Source: a virus. From it: a DNA stretch of 30,992 nucleotides. The notes beneath the pieces are model-generated. The model saw nothing but the letters and a program-made list of their open reading frames with translations. It was not told where the DNA came from and searched no databases. The position numbers were made by a program, and so were the translations under genes. The stretch covers positions 1 to 30,992 of IMG/VR virus record IMGVR_UViG_3300020183_000321; one strand, 5' to 3'. The stretch's first letter is position 1; every line of letters begins with the position of its first letter. Shown here piece after piece: positions 22,495 through 30,992 of this stretch.

Positions 22495-23579
22495 TGTTTA
22501 ATACATTTAATAATCAATCAATTAGAAAATTAGTTGTTGCTTTTGGGTCATTGTTTGATGAAATCTATGTAATAAGAAAAAACGAAACAACAGATATAGA
22601 AGATAAAATAAAAGTACCTATTACTTTTTCATCGAAAGAAAAATTTTTAAGAAGATTAGAACAAAATTCTTCAATTACTGATAATATCAAAACACAAATA
22701 AATCTACCATACATGAGTTTTGATATTTCTGCTATGGGTTATGATAATACTAGAAAAAGAAATAAATTAAGAGTTTCAAGTGCTATTGTTGAAGGTGAGA
22801 CTTTAGATGAAGCCACAACATACAAAACATTTTCAGAAACTCCTATTTTATTAAACATGAATTTGTATTTTTATGTAAGAAATCTTGATGAAGGATATCA
22901 AATAATTGAACAAATAGTCTCCTATTTTAATCCAGAATTTAATATGAGATTAAATTTTAATGAGATATTTAAAAATATTAATGTATCTGTTTCTTTAAGA
23001 GATATTAGAATAAGTGATGATCATGAAGGATCTTTCAATACAAAAAGAACAATAACAGGAACAATATCATTTCAAGTTTTTAGTTATCTTTTTGGTGAAA
23101 TAAAAACAGGTTCTTCCACACGATCATTTATTTTTACTCAAGATCCAGATCCAGATCCTGTGACTTATGCTGCATTATTAAATGCTCAGGGATCAAGTAT
23201 TGTTATGAATACTAGTTATTCTAATCAATTTTATACTCTTTCTGACAATTCTACTACTTTTATTTCTAATTTTATATGGGAAGAAAATAATGTTAATGAA
23301 TTGCAAACATCAATACAATTATTAGATTTAGCAAATAATAAAATTGTTTCTCAAATTAGAAAAACTGCAAATACTTTATCACTAACCCAGAATGATGTAG
23401 ATATAATATTACAAGAACTTACTGTTTATGTCGGAGCAAATCCTTTAGATACAGTTCCTTGTATTGGGGGACTAAATTTAATTGATTATGAAAAACCAAA
23501 ATATTACTTTAAGATTTCTAACGGAAGCGTTAGTACTACCTTCAAAGCAAATATAAATTCTATAGAAGTTTGTCAGTAA
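22494..23579 (+). CDS. gp15: Tail completion / sheath stabiliser protein gp15
   Basis: A 361-residue protein (T4 gp15: 272). The N-terminal 220 residues follow the family: NNQSIRKLVVAFGSLFDEIY, KVPITFSSKEKFLRRLEQ, LPYMSFDISAMGYDNTRKRN, then a Phe-Tyr-Val-Arg strand and ITGTISFQVFSYLFG. Gp15 caps the tail end that joins the head and stabilises the sheath. Residues 225-361 form an extra beta domain after a DPDPDP linker, so the protein is longer than its T4 counterpart; this part is unrecognised. It overlaps gp14 by one base and lies directly upstream of the terminase genes, as in T4. Confidence 0.9.
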   Translation: MFNTFNNQSIRKLVVAFGSLFDEIYVIRKNETTDIEDKIKVPITFSSKEKFLRRLEQNSSITDNIKTQINLPYMSFDISAMGYDNTRKRNKLRVSSAIVEGETLDEATTYKTFSETPILLNMNLYFYVRNLDEGYQIIEQIVSYFNPEFNMRLNFNEIFKNINVSVSLRDIRISDDHEGSFNTKRTITGTISFQVFSYLFGEIKTGSSTRSFIFTQDPDPDPVTYAALLNAQGSSIVMNTSYSNQFYTLSDNSTTFISNFIWEENNVNELQTSIQLLDLANNKIVSQIRKTANTLSLTQNDVDIILQELTVYVGANPLDTVPCIGGLNLIDYEKPKYYFKISNGSVSTTFKANINSIEVCQ

Positions 23580-23594
23580 TAGTGAAATTGTTTT

Positions 23595-24011
23595 ATGGAA
23601 AATCTAGATAATTTTTTTAATATTGAACAACCAAGTAAAGGACCAACTGCAATAGAGCAAGTTTCTCCTGATAAGGATTTCGATTACGCCAAGCGTAATA
23701 TGTACGACATCATTGAGAAATCCAAGGTTGCTCTTGATGGTATTATGAAGGTTGCTTCTGAAGGCGATTCTCCCAGAGCATATGAAGTTGTAACTCAAAT
23801 GCTGAAAACCATGTCAGAGATTAACAAGGATCTCATAGATCTTGAGAAGATCAAGAACGAAGCAAACAAGACTACAATAAAGTCAACAACGAACAATTCG
23901 TTCTTTATTGGTTCTACAAGTGATCTTCAGGATCTAATCAATCCTGAACGGAGCAAGAAAAAGGCTCTAGATATAATTGATGCGGAAGTGAAGAATGTCG
24001 AGGAAATTTAA
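23595..24011 (+). CDS. gp16: Terminase small subunit gp16
   Basis: A 138-residue protein (T4 gp16: 164). The central region, FDYAKRNMYDIIEKSKVALD, then a Pro-Arg-Ala-Tyr-Glu-Val-Val helix and INKDLIDLEKIKNEA, is the coiled-coil hairpin expected of gp16, which binds concatemeric DNA and regulates the gp17 ATPase and nuclease. The first 20 codons are A+T rich, after which the codon use shifts to a less biased pattern that continues into gp17. No Shine-Dalgarno sequence is obvious. It overlaps gp17 by 17 nt, so the two subunits are translationally linked. Confidence 0.88.
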   Translation: MENLDNFFNIEQPSKGPTAIEQVSPDKDFDYAKRNMYDIIEKSKVALDGIMKVASEGDSPRAYEVVTQMLKTMSEINKDLIDLEKIKNEANKTTIKSTTNNSFFIGSTSDLQDLINPERSKKKALDIIDAEVKNVEEI

Positions 24012-25638
24012 AGGTTACTTAGGTAATCCAAACCTAAAAGAAGCGGGAGTAAAGATTGACTTCACCGAAGAACAGATTCGGGAGTATGTTCGTTGCTCTC
24101 AGGATCCGATCTACTTCATCAAGAAATATGTCAAAGTCGTATCTCTTGATAAGGGTCTAGTTCCATTTGAACTATACGATTATCAAGAAGATATGGTAAA
24201 TAAGATGCATAACAATCGTTATATGATTGCCAAACTGCCTCGTCAGTCTGGTAAGAGCACCACGATTGTAGCATTTATTCTGCACTACATTCTCTTCAAC
24301 CAGAGCATGAGCGTAGGTATTCTGGCAAATAAGATGAATACTGCCAGAGAAATTCTTGGCAGACTTCGCCTAGCCTACGAGTATCTTCCCAAGTGGCTTC
24401 AGCAGGGCATCATCGAATGGAACAAGACTTCCATTCACTTGGAGAATGGCTCCAAGGTCATGGCCTCTGCTACTTCATCATCTGCTGTTCGTGGTGGTTC
24501 GTTCAACCTAATCTTCTTGGACGAGTTCGCCCATGTCCCCCAGAATGTAGCAGAAGAATTCTTTAGCTCAGTTTACCCAACCATCACATCAGGACAGACC
24601 ACCAAGGTCTTCATGGTATCTACCCCTAACGGCCTGAACATGTTCTACAGCTTCTGGAAGGGGGCTACAAGGAAGCCTGGGGACGAAGGAAAGAACGAGT
24701 ATGTTCCCATAGAGGTATCGTGGAGACAGGTCCCTAAGTACGCTGGTGGGCCTCTACGCGACGAAGAGTGGAAGCAGCAGATGATTGCTCAGACCAGCGA
24801 ACAGCAGTTTGAACAAGAGTTTGAATGCTCGTTCCTTGGTTCTTCAAATACACTTATCAGTGCCAGCAAATTAAATTTACTACAATTTGATAAACCTTTA
24901 GTCAGAGAACCTAGCGGTCTTTGCATCTATGACGAGCCGAAAGATGAACATGCTTACTTCATCATGGTTGATACTGCAAGAGGTCAAGGTAAAGACTACA
25001 CAGCTATGGTTGTTATAGACTCTACAGAAAAGCCACACAGGGTAGTGGCAAGGTACAGAAATAATACCATTTCACCCTTCGATGTTCCTCCTGAGCTATA
25101 CGCGCTGGCAACAAAATACAATAACGCTCACTTATTAATCGAAGTAAATGATATCGGTGGCCAGATTGCCGATGTAATGCATGAAGAATTTGAATACGAA
25201 AACATTATTCAGACCACAATGATGGGCAGGGCTGGGCAGAAAGTTTCTCTAGGCTTCGGGCGTGGTACTAAACAAAGAGGTGTTAGAACAAGCGCAGCAG
25301 TCAAAAAACTGGGTTGTGCTGTTTTAAAAACTCTAATTGAGCAAGATAAACTGCTGGTTAGAGACTATGACATCATTCAAGAATTGATGACATTTATTTC
25401 CAAGCATCAAACATTTTGTGCGGACGATGGCTATACGGACGATTTAGTTATGTGTTTAGTTTTGTTTGGATGGCTAACCCGACAAGGTTACTTTGAAGAG
25501 ATCATAGATATGCAAAGGAAAAAAATAATAAATACCACAGAGAAAGAGGAGGAAGAAAATACTACTTTTTTTGTCGGACCAGACAAATTTGATAATATTT
25601 TCAAAGAAGGTAAAGATATTTGGTTTACACAGGAATAA
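23995..25638 (+). CDS. gp17: Terminase large subunit gp17
   Basis: A 547-residue packaging motor and nuclease (T4 gp17: 610). ATPase domain: Walker A LPRQSGKST (81-89) with Lys87, Walker B LIFLDE (172-177), coupling motif VSTPNG (208-213). Nuclease domain: Asp326 in MVDTARG, Glu383 in LIEVND, and Asp482/Asp483 in GYTDDLVM, matching the three acidic residues of the RNase H-like active site. All key residues are present, so the enzyme should be active. The first 280 codons use many C/G-ending codons, whereas the last part is A+T rich like the tail genes. The start lies in gp16 with a purine-rich site upstream; a coupled start is likely. Confidence 0.97.
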   Translation: MSRKFKGYLGNPNLKEAGVKIDFTEEQIREYVRCSQDPIYFIKKYVKVVSLDKGLVPFELYDYQEDMVNKMHNNRYMIAKLPRQSGKSTTIVAFILHYILFNQSMSVGILANKMNTAREILGRLRLAYEYLPKWLQQGIIEWNKTSIHLENGSKVMASATSSSAVRGGSFNLIFLDEFAHVPQNVAEEFFSSVYPTITSGQTTKVFMVSTPNGLNMFYSFWKGATRKPGDEGKNEYVPIEVSWRQVPKYAGGPLRDEEWKQQMIAQTSEQQFEQEFECSFLGSSNTLISASKLNLLQFDKPLVREPSGLCIYDEPKDEHAYFIMVDTARGQGKDYTAMVVIDSTEKPHRVVARYRNNTISPFDVPPELYALATKYNNAHLLIEVNDIGGQIADVMHEEFEYENIIQTTMMGRAGQKVSLGFGRGTKQRGVRTSAAVKKLGCAVLKTLIEQDKLLVRDYDIIQELMTFISKHQTFCADDGYTDDLVMCLVLFGWLTRQGYFEEIIDMQRKKIINTTEKEEEENTTFFVGPDKFDNIFKEGKDIWFTQE

Positions 25639-25641
25639 CAT

Positions 25642-26820
25642 ATGCCACAAATTAATATAACAGAAAATTCAGCAAATTTAATTAATACAATAGCATCTCA
25701 AGCATCTTCCCATATTTCTGTATTTTTTTGTGGAACTACGTTTTATAATAAATTGGTAGAAGGGGAAAGTCCAGTACCAGTTTATAAGCAATATAATACA
25801 CCACAAGAATTAATATCAGAATTTGATATTTCGGTTCTTGCTGGAACTTCTAGTGGTCTTGCTACTCCTGGTGATGAAAAGGGATTTAGCGGAGGTACTA
25901 CTCTAGATAGAGAATTACATTCGGCTTTAAATTATCTTGAATATGGTGGAATTTTAATTGCAGCAACCGGAGCAACTCAATTGGGGTCTGTAAATATTCC
26001 GTTTGATTCTGCATTCTATGAAAGAAGAGATAAATTTAATGATGTTGTAGCCTTTGTAACTATTTTTGAAGATGTTGTTGGTGTTGTTGGTTCTTCATTT
26101 GAATTTAGAAATGGTACTAATGGAGAATATCCATCAACATATTCTGGTGGAGGATTTGGTATTTTAGGATTTACAGGCGTTAATGGTAGCACTTTTGATA
26201 ATCAGTTTTTCTCAGTTCTTGGAAGAAAAGAAAGAACTAGATTATATGGAGGAGAAACAGCTAACATTAGTATATTGATGGTTTCAGACGCTGCTGGATG
26301 TATTGCCAGAACAGATGCAGAATATTTTCCTTGGTATGCTCCAGCTGGAACTGTTCGTGGACAGATTAATAATTTTTCAAAATTAATTCCTGCGCTTGAT
26401 GATAATGATATAACAACTTTGCAATCTCAATCAGTTAATTGTTTTAATAATATTATTGGTTTAGATGGTGCTTATCTTTTAGGAGATAAAACATGTGAAG
26501 TAACATCCACATCAAATAAAGTTCAGTTAGGAGTAACTAGATTAGTAAACTATATCGGTAGATCATTTAAACCAATAATTTCTAGTGCATTGTTTGAACT
26601 AAATGATGCAGAAACAAGATCTAAAATAGTAACATCTGCTACATCAGTTTTGGAATTTATTAAATCGGGAAGAGGTGTTTCTTCTTATTCTATAGTGTGT
26701 GATGAAACAAATAATACAACTGCTGTACAAGAAGCAAGACAAATAGTGGTGGATTTATCGTTTAAACCAGTATTCTCTGTAAATGAAGTTTCGTTTAGAT
26801 TTGTAATTAATCAATCTTAA
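25642..26820 (+). CDS. gp18: Tail sheath protein gp18
   Basis: A 392-residue sheath protein, shorter than T4 gp18 (659), so some outer domains are missing. The conserved core includes FPWYAPAGTVRG (229-240) and the C-terminal domain from about residue 310 (FELNDAETRSKIVTSATSVL, then a Gly-Arg-Gly-Val turn, then the SYSIVCDETNN strand, then the VVDLSFKPV strand). The latter forms the inner layer and inter-subunit handshake in contractile sheaths. It begins 4 nt after gp17 with AGG upstream and ends in a one-base overlap with a second sheath-like gene. Codons are A/T-ending despite the expected high abundance. Confidence 0.92.
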   Translation: MPQINITENSANLINTIASQASSHISVFFCGTTFYNKLVEGESPVPVYKQYNTPQELISEFDISVLAGTSSGLATPGDEKGFSGGTTLDRELHSALNYLEYGGILIAATGATQLGSVNIPFDSAFYERRDKFNDVVAFVTIFEDVVGVVGSSFEFRNGTNGEYPSTYSGGGFGILGFTGVNGSTFDNQFFSVLGRKERTRLYGGETANISILMVSDAAGCIARTDAEYFPWYAPAGTVRGQINNFSKLIPALDDNDITTLQSQSVNCFNNIIGLDGAYLLGDKTCEVTSTSNKVQLGVTRLVNYIGRSFKPIISSALFELNDAETRSKIVTSATSVLEFIKSGRGVSSYSIVCDETNNTTAVQEARQIVVDLSFKPVFSVNEVSFRFVINQS

Positions 26821-28094
26821 TGAATGATATTTCATTTCAATTTAATACAATAGAAGCAAAAAAGAATGTAGATGTTGCTCTTTTAATCTACGATTCTGAT
26901 TATTTTACATACTTAAAATTAACATCTGAAAAATATTATGTAATAGATTCTTTCGAAAAAATTACATCTTTAATAAAAGATGCTAATTATACTTTTTTAG
27001 ATTCTTCTATCTCTACTTTTGAAGATTTTTTAGATTTTACAAAAATAATTGATAGAGGAGATATTGCTAGAAAAATTGATTTTTATAATCATCTAATATT
27101 AGATCAATTACATTATGGATATAATATTATATTAGTTAATTGTTCATCTAGCACATCAGAATCAAATATTCAATACGCATTGAATGAAAAGAATATAAAA
27201 TTACTAGCTTATGATCCTTTAAAACTTAATATAAGCAATTATTTAAAAACTTTAATAATAAATAATAAAATACCAATAATTTTTAATTGCAATAGATCTA
27301 ATAATACAGTATATGAAACAAGTTATACGGATCATAATAGAATTGTTATTATTAATATTTTAGATTTATATCTAAGAAATTTTATTACCTCAGATTTTTC
27401 ATATCTTACTTACAGTTGCGGAGGAATTAAAAAAATATTAAGATATTATTCTTCCAGAAATAATGGTATAAATGAGGAAGACCAAATAGAAAGTAAAAAC
27501 TATACATGTGTCTCTTTAATGAGTGATGCTATTGGAGTATTTTCTAGATCTTTGAATACAAATCCTTGGTTACCCCCAGCTGGTTTTGTACGAGGAAAAA
27601 TTTTAAATCAAGATTTTGCTACTGCAAACAATATAGAATTAGAACAAATAATACCAAATACTCCATCAAATCTAAATGATCTAGAAATAATTTATGATCG
27701 CGGAGTCAATTTACCTATAAAAATTTCTGGTGATGCTGGCATCATATCATATTATTTTAATAGTGATTTTTCTGGTGCTACAATGGATCAAAATCCTTTA
27801 AAACAAAGTATCACATATGCAAATCTTATATTTAATGTTACAAGTAAAATCAAATCTATATTAGCATCATCATTATTTGAACAAAATGATGATCAATTGA
27901 GAAATATAATAAAAAGTAAAATACAACAGTATTTAATTTCAGTTAAATTAAATCAAGGTATTGAAGAATTTTCTGTTGTTTGCGATAGTTCAAATAATAC
28001 TATTGAAGATATAACTAATAGAAAATTAACAGTTGATATTTTTATTAAACCATCGCAAAGCATAAATTTCGTAGAATTAAGCTTTACTACATAA
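26820..28094 (+). CDS. Second, divergent tail sheath-like protein
   Basis: A 424-residue paralogue of the adjacent gp18. The conserved core NPWLPPAGFVRG (249-260) corresponds to FPWYAPAGTVRG, and the C-terminal domain repeats the same order: SLFEQNDDQLRN, EEFSVVCDSSNN, then a VDIFIKPS strand. The N-terminal 200 residues are very Asn/Ile/Lys rich and not obviously similar to gp18. All catalytically neutral structural landmarks of the inner sheath layer are kept, so it could polymerise or co-assemble with gp18, or form a special ring at one end of the tail. It is tightly coupled to gp18 (TAATG), with no Shine-Dalgarno sequence. Its abundance and location in the particle are unknown. Confidence 0.82.
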   Translation: MNDISFQFNTIEAKKNVDVALLIYDSDYFTYLKLTSEKYYVIDSFEKITSLIKDANYTFLDSSISTFEDFLDFTKIIDRGDIARKIDFYNHLILDQLHYGYNIILVNCSSSTSESNIQYALNEKNIKLLAYDPLKLNISNYLKTLIINNKIPIIFNCNRSNNTVYETSYTDHNRIVIINILDLYLRNFITSDFSYLTYSCGGIKKILRYYSSRNNGINEEDQIESKNYTCVSLMSDAIGVFSRSLNTNPWLPPAGFVRGKILNQDFATANNIELEQIIPNTPSNLNDLEIIYDRGVNLPIKISGDAGIISYYFNSDFSGATMDQNPLKQSITYANLIFNVTSKIKSILASSLFEQNDDQLRNIIKSKIQQYLISVKLNQGIEEFSVVCDSSNNTIEDITNRKLTVDIFIKPSQSINFVELSFTT

Positions 28095-28097
28095 CAT

Positions 28098-28613
28098 ATG
28101 CCATCAATTACTAATTTTACATCAAATTTTAAAGGTGGTACTAGAAAAAATAGATTTCTAGTAGAAGCAGTCTGGCCTTCTGGTGTAGGATCGCCAGTAG
28201 CAACATATCATGTGTTAGCCGCTACTTTACCGTCTTCTACTCTGGGCAGAGTTACTTTTCCGTATAGAGGAAGACAGGTTCACTTTGCTGGGGATAGAGA
28301 ATATGAAGATTGGGAAATTTCTGTTTTAGATGATTCTCCTGCATTCGGGACTTTGTGGAGATCATTTCAAGAATGGCATAAAAAAATAAATGGCCATGGT
28401 TCTAATACACATTCTGCTAGTGATGAATCTTTTACTAACTTAAAGCAACCTTGGATAGTAAGACAAAAAGATTTAAATGGAAATACTATTAAAAATATGC
28501 GTTTAGTTGGTTGTTATCCTTCAATTGTAGGACCTATAGATTTTGATATGGGATCACAAGTTTATAATACCTTTGTGGTAAAAATGGCTTATGATTATTT
28601 CGAAATTTTTTAA
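28098..28613 (+). CDS. gp19: Tail tube protein gp19
   Basis: A 171-residue protein, close to T4 gp19 (163). The start NFTSNFKGGTRKNRFLVEA and the segments LPSSTLGRVTFPYRGRQVHF, DREYEDWEISVLDD, and the C-terminus MAYDYFEIF follow the tube family, which stacks as hexameric rings inside the sheath. The gene lies after the sheath genes, as in T4. The upstream ATAACATATGCC is nearly identical to the sequence before gp18. A second, related tube-like gene follows after 9 nt. Confidence 0.9.
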   Translation: MPSITNFTSNFKGGTRKNRFLVEAVWPSGVGSPVATYHVLAATLPSSTLGRVTFPYRGRQVHFAGDREYEDWEISVLDDSPAFGTLWRSFQEWHKKINGHGSNTHSASDESFTNLKQPWIVRQKDLNGNTIKNMRLVGCYPSIVGPIDFDMGSQVYNTFVVKMAYDYFEIF

Positions 28614-28622
28614 AGGAATATA

Positions 28623-29153
28623 ATGTCACAATCAATACAAAATTTTAAATCAAATTTTTTTGGTGGTACTAGAAAGAATAGATTCGAAGTTACAGGTAAT
28701 TTTCCTTATGGTGGAGCCTGGAATAAATTTCAAGTCTATGGAACTCAATTACCACAAAATAATTTATTGACATTAGAATTTGATCATGTTGGTAGAAAAT
28801 TAAAGTTACCCGGTGATAGAGTTTATGGTGTTGGAGGAAATTCTCTATGGACTGTTTTAGTATTAGATGATAATAATCAAAATCCATCTAAATTATGGCA
28901 GGCTTTACATGGATGGAGTAACACCATAAATAATCACACAGCAAATACTGGTTCTCAAACCAATGCTAGTGATTATAAAGCTTCTGTATGGACAGTTAGC
29001 CAGTTAAATTTGAATTGCAATAGTATAATAAAACAAGTCAAACTTTATGGTTGTTGGCCTGTTCAAGTAGGAGAAATAGAATTAGACGAAAGATTACCAA
29101 ACGAATTTGTTACGTTTCAAGTTGCATTTTCTTTTGATTATGCTGAATTTTAA
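28623..29153 (+). CDS. Second tail tube-like protein (gp19 paralogue)
   Basis: A 176-residue paralogue of the preceding tube protein. NFKSNFFGGTRKNRFEVTG is almost the same as the gp19 start. It also has TQLPQNNLLTLEFDHVGRKL, PGDRVYGVGGNSLWTVLVLDD, a LWQALHGWSNTINNH helix matching LWRSFQEWHKKINGH, and a C-terminal FSFDYAEF. Length and fold are fully conserved, so it is probably functional. AAAGGA lies at good spacing before the ATG; gp19 lacks such a site. It may build a distinct ring or tube segment. Confidence 0.87.
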   Translation: MSQSIQNFKSNFFGGTRKNRFEVTGNFPYGGAWNKFQVYGTQLPQNNLLTLEFDHVGRKLKLPGDRVYGVGGNSLWTVLVLDDNNQNPSKLWQALHGWSNTINNHTANTGSQTNASDYKASVWTVSQLNLNCNSIIKQVKLYGCWPVQVGEIELDERLPNEFVTFQVAFSFDYAEF

Positions 29154-29166
29154 TTATGGAGTATAA

Positions 29167-30702
29167 ATGGCTATAAATTTATTTGGATTTAAATTTGGTA
29201 AGGATGAAAAAGCAGAAAAACAAAATCTGCAAAACTTTACTCCTCCAGAGGAGTTTGATGGAGCATATACCCTTGAAGGTTCCGGAGTTTACGGAACATT
29301 TATTGATTTCATGGGTTCTGCTAAAGATGAACATGCTACTATTTCTCAATATAGAGCAATGGCTTTATATCCAGAAGTAGATACGGCAATTGATGAAATT
29401 GCAAACGAATCAATTGTTAATGGACATGATAGAAAACCAGTAAAATTAGACTTATCAAAAATAAATTTTTCAGAAAATGTAAAAAGCAGAATTTATTATG
29501 AATTTGATAATATTTTAAATTTATTAGATTTTCACGATAAATCGTATGAAATTTTTAGAAGATGGTATATAGATTCAAAATTATATTTCTATATTTCAAT
29601 TGATATGGATAATCCATCTGATGGAATCAAACAATTAGTTCCACTAGATTCAACAAAAATTAAAAAAGTCCGTAAAGTAAAATCTACTAATGCAAAAAGC
29701 GGAAGTGATTCCTTATCAATTATAAAAGATATTGAAGAATTTTATCTTTATTCGAATAATGATAAAAATTCTATAATAGCTACTAATTCTGGTGGTGTTA
29801 AAATTTCTCCAGATTCTATCTGCTATGTCCATTCTGGAATGGTCGATATGAACTCAAAGAGGGTTCTAGGATTCCTTCACAAGGCAATTAGACCTTTAAA
29901 CATGCTAAGACAAGTAGAAGATGCAATTGTCGTATATCGCATCTCCCGTGCTCCAGAACGTAGAATTTTTTATGTGGATGTTGGTAACTTGCCAAAGCAA
30001 AAGGCAGAACAGTATATCCGCGAACTTATGAACAAATACCGCAATCGTATGATTTACAACCAGACAACTGGCGAAATCAAAGACGATAGAAACCAAATGG
30101 CAATGCTTGAGGACTTCTGGCTTCCAAGAAGAGAAGGTGGTAGAGGAACAGAAATTACCACTCTTGACGGGGGACAGAATCTAGGCGAACTTACAGATGT
30201 GGAGTATTTCAAGAAAAAGTTATATTTTGCATTAAATATTCCCCCATCAAGATTGGTGGGCGAAAATGGCTTTAATCTTGGAAGATCGGCTGATATCACG
30301 CGAGATGAGGTCAAATTCTATAAATTTGTTGAAAGATTACGTTATAAGTTTTCAGGATTATTTTCACAATTATTAAGAGTTCAATTAATTTTGAAAGGAA
30401 TAATCACAGAAGAAGATTGGAATCTCATTTATCCTAATGTTAATTTTGTTTTTAATAGAGATTCTTATTTTAATGATCTAAAAGATGCTGAAATACTTTC
30501 AGCTAGAATGGATCTAGCTGCTGCTATGGAACCAATGATTGGTAAGTATTATTCTACGAATTATATTAGAAAAAATATTCTTAAACAGTCTGAAGAAGAA
30601 ATTGAAGAATTAAATAAAGAAATGGCAGTAGATCTAGCAAAAATGCAAGAAGAACAAATGCAACAATTGCAAATGCAACAAATGGCTCAAGGCCAAGAAT
30701 AA
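29167..30702 (+). CDS. gp20: Portal protein gp20
   Basis: A 511-residue portal (T4 gp20: 524). The N-terminal segment ISQYRAMALYPEVDTAIDEI, then ANESIV, and the central region VYRISRAPERRIFYVDVGNL, then KAEQYIRELMNKYRNRMIYN, are standard for the family. The segment NIPPSRLVGENGFNLGRSAD follows, with the C-terminal Met/Gln-rich tail. The portal forms the dodecameric ring at the packaging vertex, binds gp17 and nucleates prohead assembly. GGAG lies just before the ATG. The central part (about 29820-30200) uses more G/C-ending codons than the ends. It is followed by the prohead-core gene, as in T4. Confidence 0.96.
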   Translation: MAINLFGFKFGKDEKAEKQNLQNFTPPEEFDGAYTLEGSGVYGTFIDFMGSAKDEHATISQYRAMALYPEVDTAIDEIANESIVNGHDRKPVKLDLSKINFSENVKSRIYYEFDNILNLLDFHDKSYEIFRRWYIDSKLYFYISIDMDNPSDGIKQLVPLDSTKIKKVRKVKSTNAKSGSDSLSIIKDIEEFYLYSNNDKNSIIATNSGGVKISPDSICYVHSGMVDMNSKRVLGFLHKAIRPLNMLRQVEDAIVVYRISRAPERRIFYVDVGNLPKQKAEQYIRELMNKYRNRMIYNQTTGEIKDDRNQMAMLEDFWLPRREGGRGTEITTLDGGQNLGELTDVEYFKKKLYFALNIPPSRLVGENGFNLGRSADITRDEVKFYKFVERLRYKFSGLFSQLLRVQLILKGIITEEDWNLIYPNVNFVFNRDSYFNDLKDAEILSARMDLAAAMEPMIGKYYSTNYIRKNILKQSEEEIEELNKEMAVDLAKMQEEQMQQLQMQQMAQGQE

Positions 30703-30707
30703 AAAAT

Positions 30708-30715
30708 TCTAAATA
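30708..30715 (+). promoter_or_regulatory. Possible late promoter TCTAAATA
   Basis: It matches TATAAATA at six of eight positions, between the portal gene and the next gene, with an AAAGGA ribosome-binding site and ATG placed at normal leader spacing downstream (16 nt from the box). A weak call. Confidence 0.35.
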
Positions 30716-30730
30716 TAAAGGAAAAAAACT

Positions 30731-30992
30731 ATGATAAGCAAAAAAATAATCGAATCAATTCTATCCGAAAATGCAATTAACGCTAAAAAATTAATTGAAG
30801 AGGATTTAGCTGTTAAGCTTGGAGAAAGATTAGCAGAAGAATATGTCCGTGTTTCTAAACAAACATTTAATGAAGATTACGAATACGGCCCAGCTGTTAC
30901 TAGTGAAGAAGAAGATGAAGAAGAAATGATGGACAATGAAGATAATGGCGAAGAAGATGACGAAGAAGAAATGACGGAAGAAAAAAATGCAG
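30731..30992 (+). CDS. Prohead core protein gp67/gp68-like, 3' end outside window
   Basis: The first 87 residues of a protein running off the window. The opening ISKKIIESILSENAINAKKL, then a LAVKLGERLAEEYVRV helix, resembles the short prohead core proteins of T4-like phages, which begin with a helix, Asn/Ala-x-Ala-Lys and further helices. It is followed by an extremely acidic stretch (Glu/Asp from about residue 55). Such proteins are internal scaffold components. The position directly after the portal gene corresponds to genes 67/68 in T4. AAAGGA precedes the ATG. The choice between gp67 and gp68 needs the missing part. Confidence 0.65.
   Translation, partial: MISKKIIESILSENAINAKKLIEEDLAVKLGERLAEEYVRVSKQTFNEDYEYGPAVTSEEEDEEEMMDNEDNGEEDDEEEMTEEKNA

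Noticed and set aside
1-30992. CRISPR arrays, insertion sequences, integrase, homing endonucleases or attachment sites
   Set aside because: No regularly spaced repeats, transposase, integrase or HNH/GIY-YIG motifs were seen; the window looks strictly lytic.

Overview
The window is part of the genome of a lytic, T4-like phage with a contractile tail (myovirus morphology). It carries, in recognisable form, the T4-type packaging, neck, tail sheath, tail tube, portal and baseplate genes (16, 17, 13, 14, 15, 18, 19, 20, 4, 25, 6, 26, 48), the single-stranded DNA-binding protein (32) and a likely late-transcription coactivator (33). Most structural genes are very A+T rich, with AGA for Arg and A/T-ending codons. 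The gene set resembles marine and environmental T4-like phages more than coliphage T4, but the host cannot be named from the sequence.

Layout. 1-2400: an early/accessory strip on the + strand with three tRNAs (Gln-CTG cut by the window edge, Gly-TCC, Ile-TAT), a small C5-cytosine-methyltransferase-like protein, a deaminase-like protein and several small unknowns, closed by a strong terminator. 2394-3692: a late-type promoter, two small related proteins and a nucleotidyltransferase-like gene. 3684-6091 (- strand): two likely virion proteins. 6130-7301 (+): gp33-like and gp32, with a sigma70-like promoter and a leader that can fold two ways. 7323-9895 (- strand): an acidic low-complexity protein, a gp51-like ORF, gp26, a tube-like baseplate protein and gp4. 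9925-20731 (+): gp48, a possible gp53, a hub in two adjacent ORFs, gp25, gp6, gp7-like and gp8-like wedge genes, a further baseplate/fibre protein and a Cys-rich protein. 20751-30992 (+): gp13, gp14, gp15, gp16, gp17, sheath, a second sheath-like gene, tube, a second tube-like gene, portal and the start of a prohead-core gene. Intergenic gaps are nearly absent; most genes touch or overlap.

Most notable points: (1) the gp51-like ORF lies in the -1 frame behind a T TTT TTT heptamer at the very end of gp26, which would make a gp26-gp51 fusion like the tail-assembly-chaperone frameshifts of other tailed phages; (2) sheath and tube genes are both duplicated in tandem, each second copy divergent; (3) the hub is divided by a single in-frame TAA; (4) several late-promoter-like NATAAATA boxes end only 6-8 nt before a start codon that lacks a Shine-Dalgarno sequence, which suggests leaderless late mRNAs; (5) the gp32 leader can pair either with itself or with the ribosome-binding site. 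Family names come from reading the translations, not from a database search.
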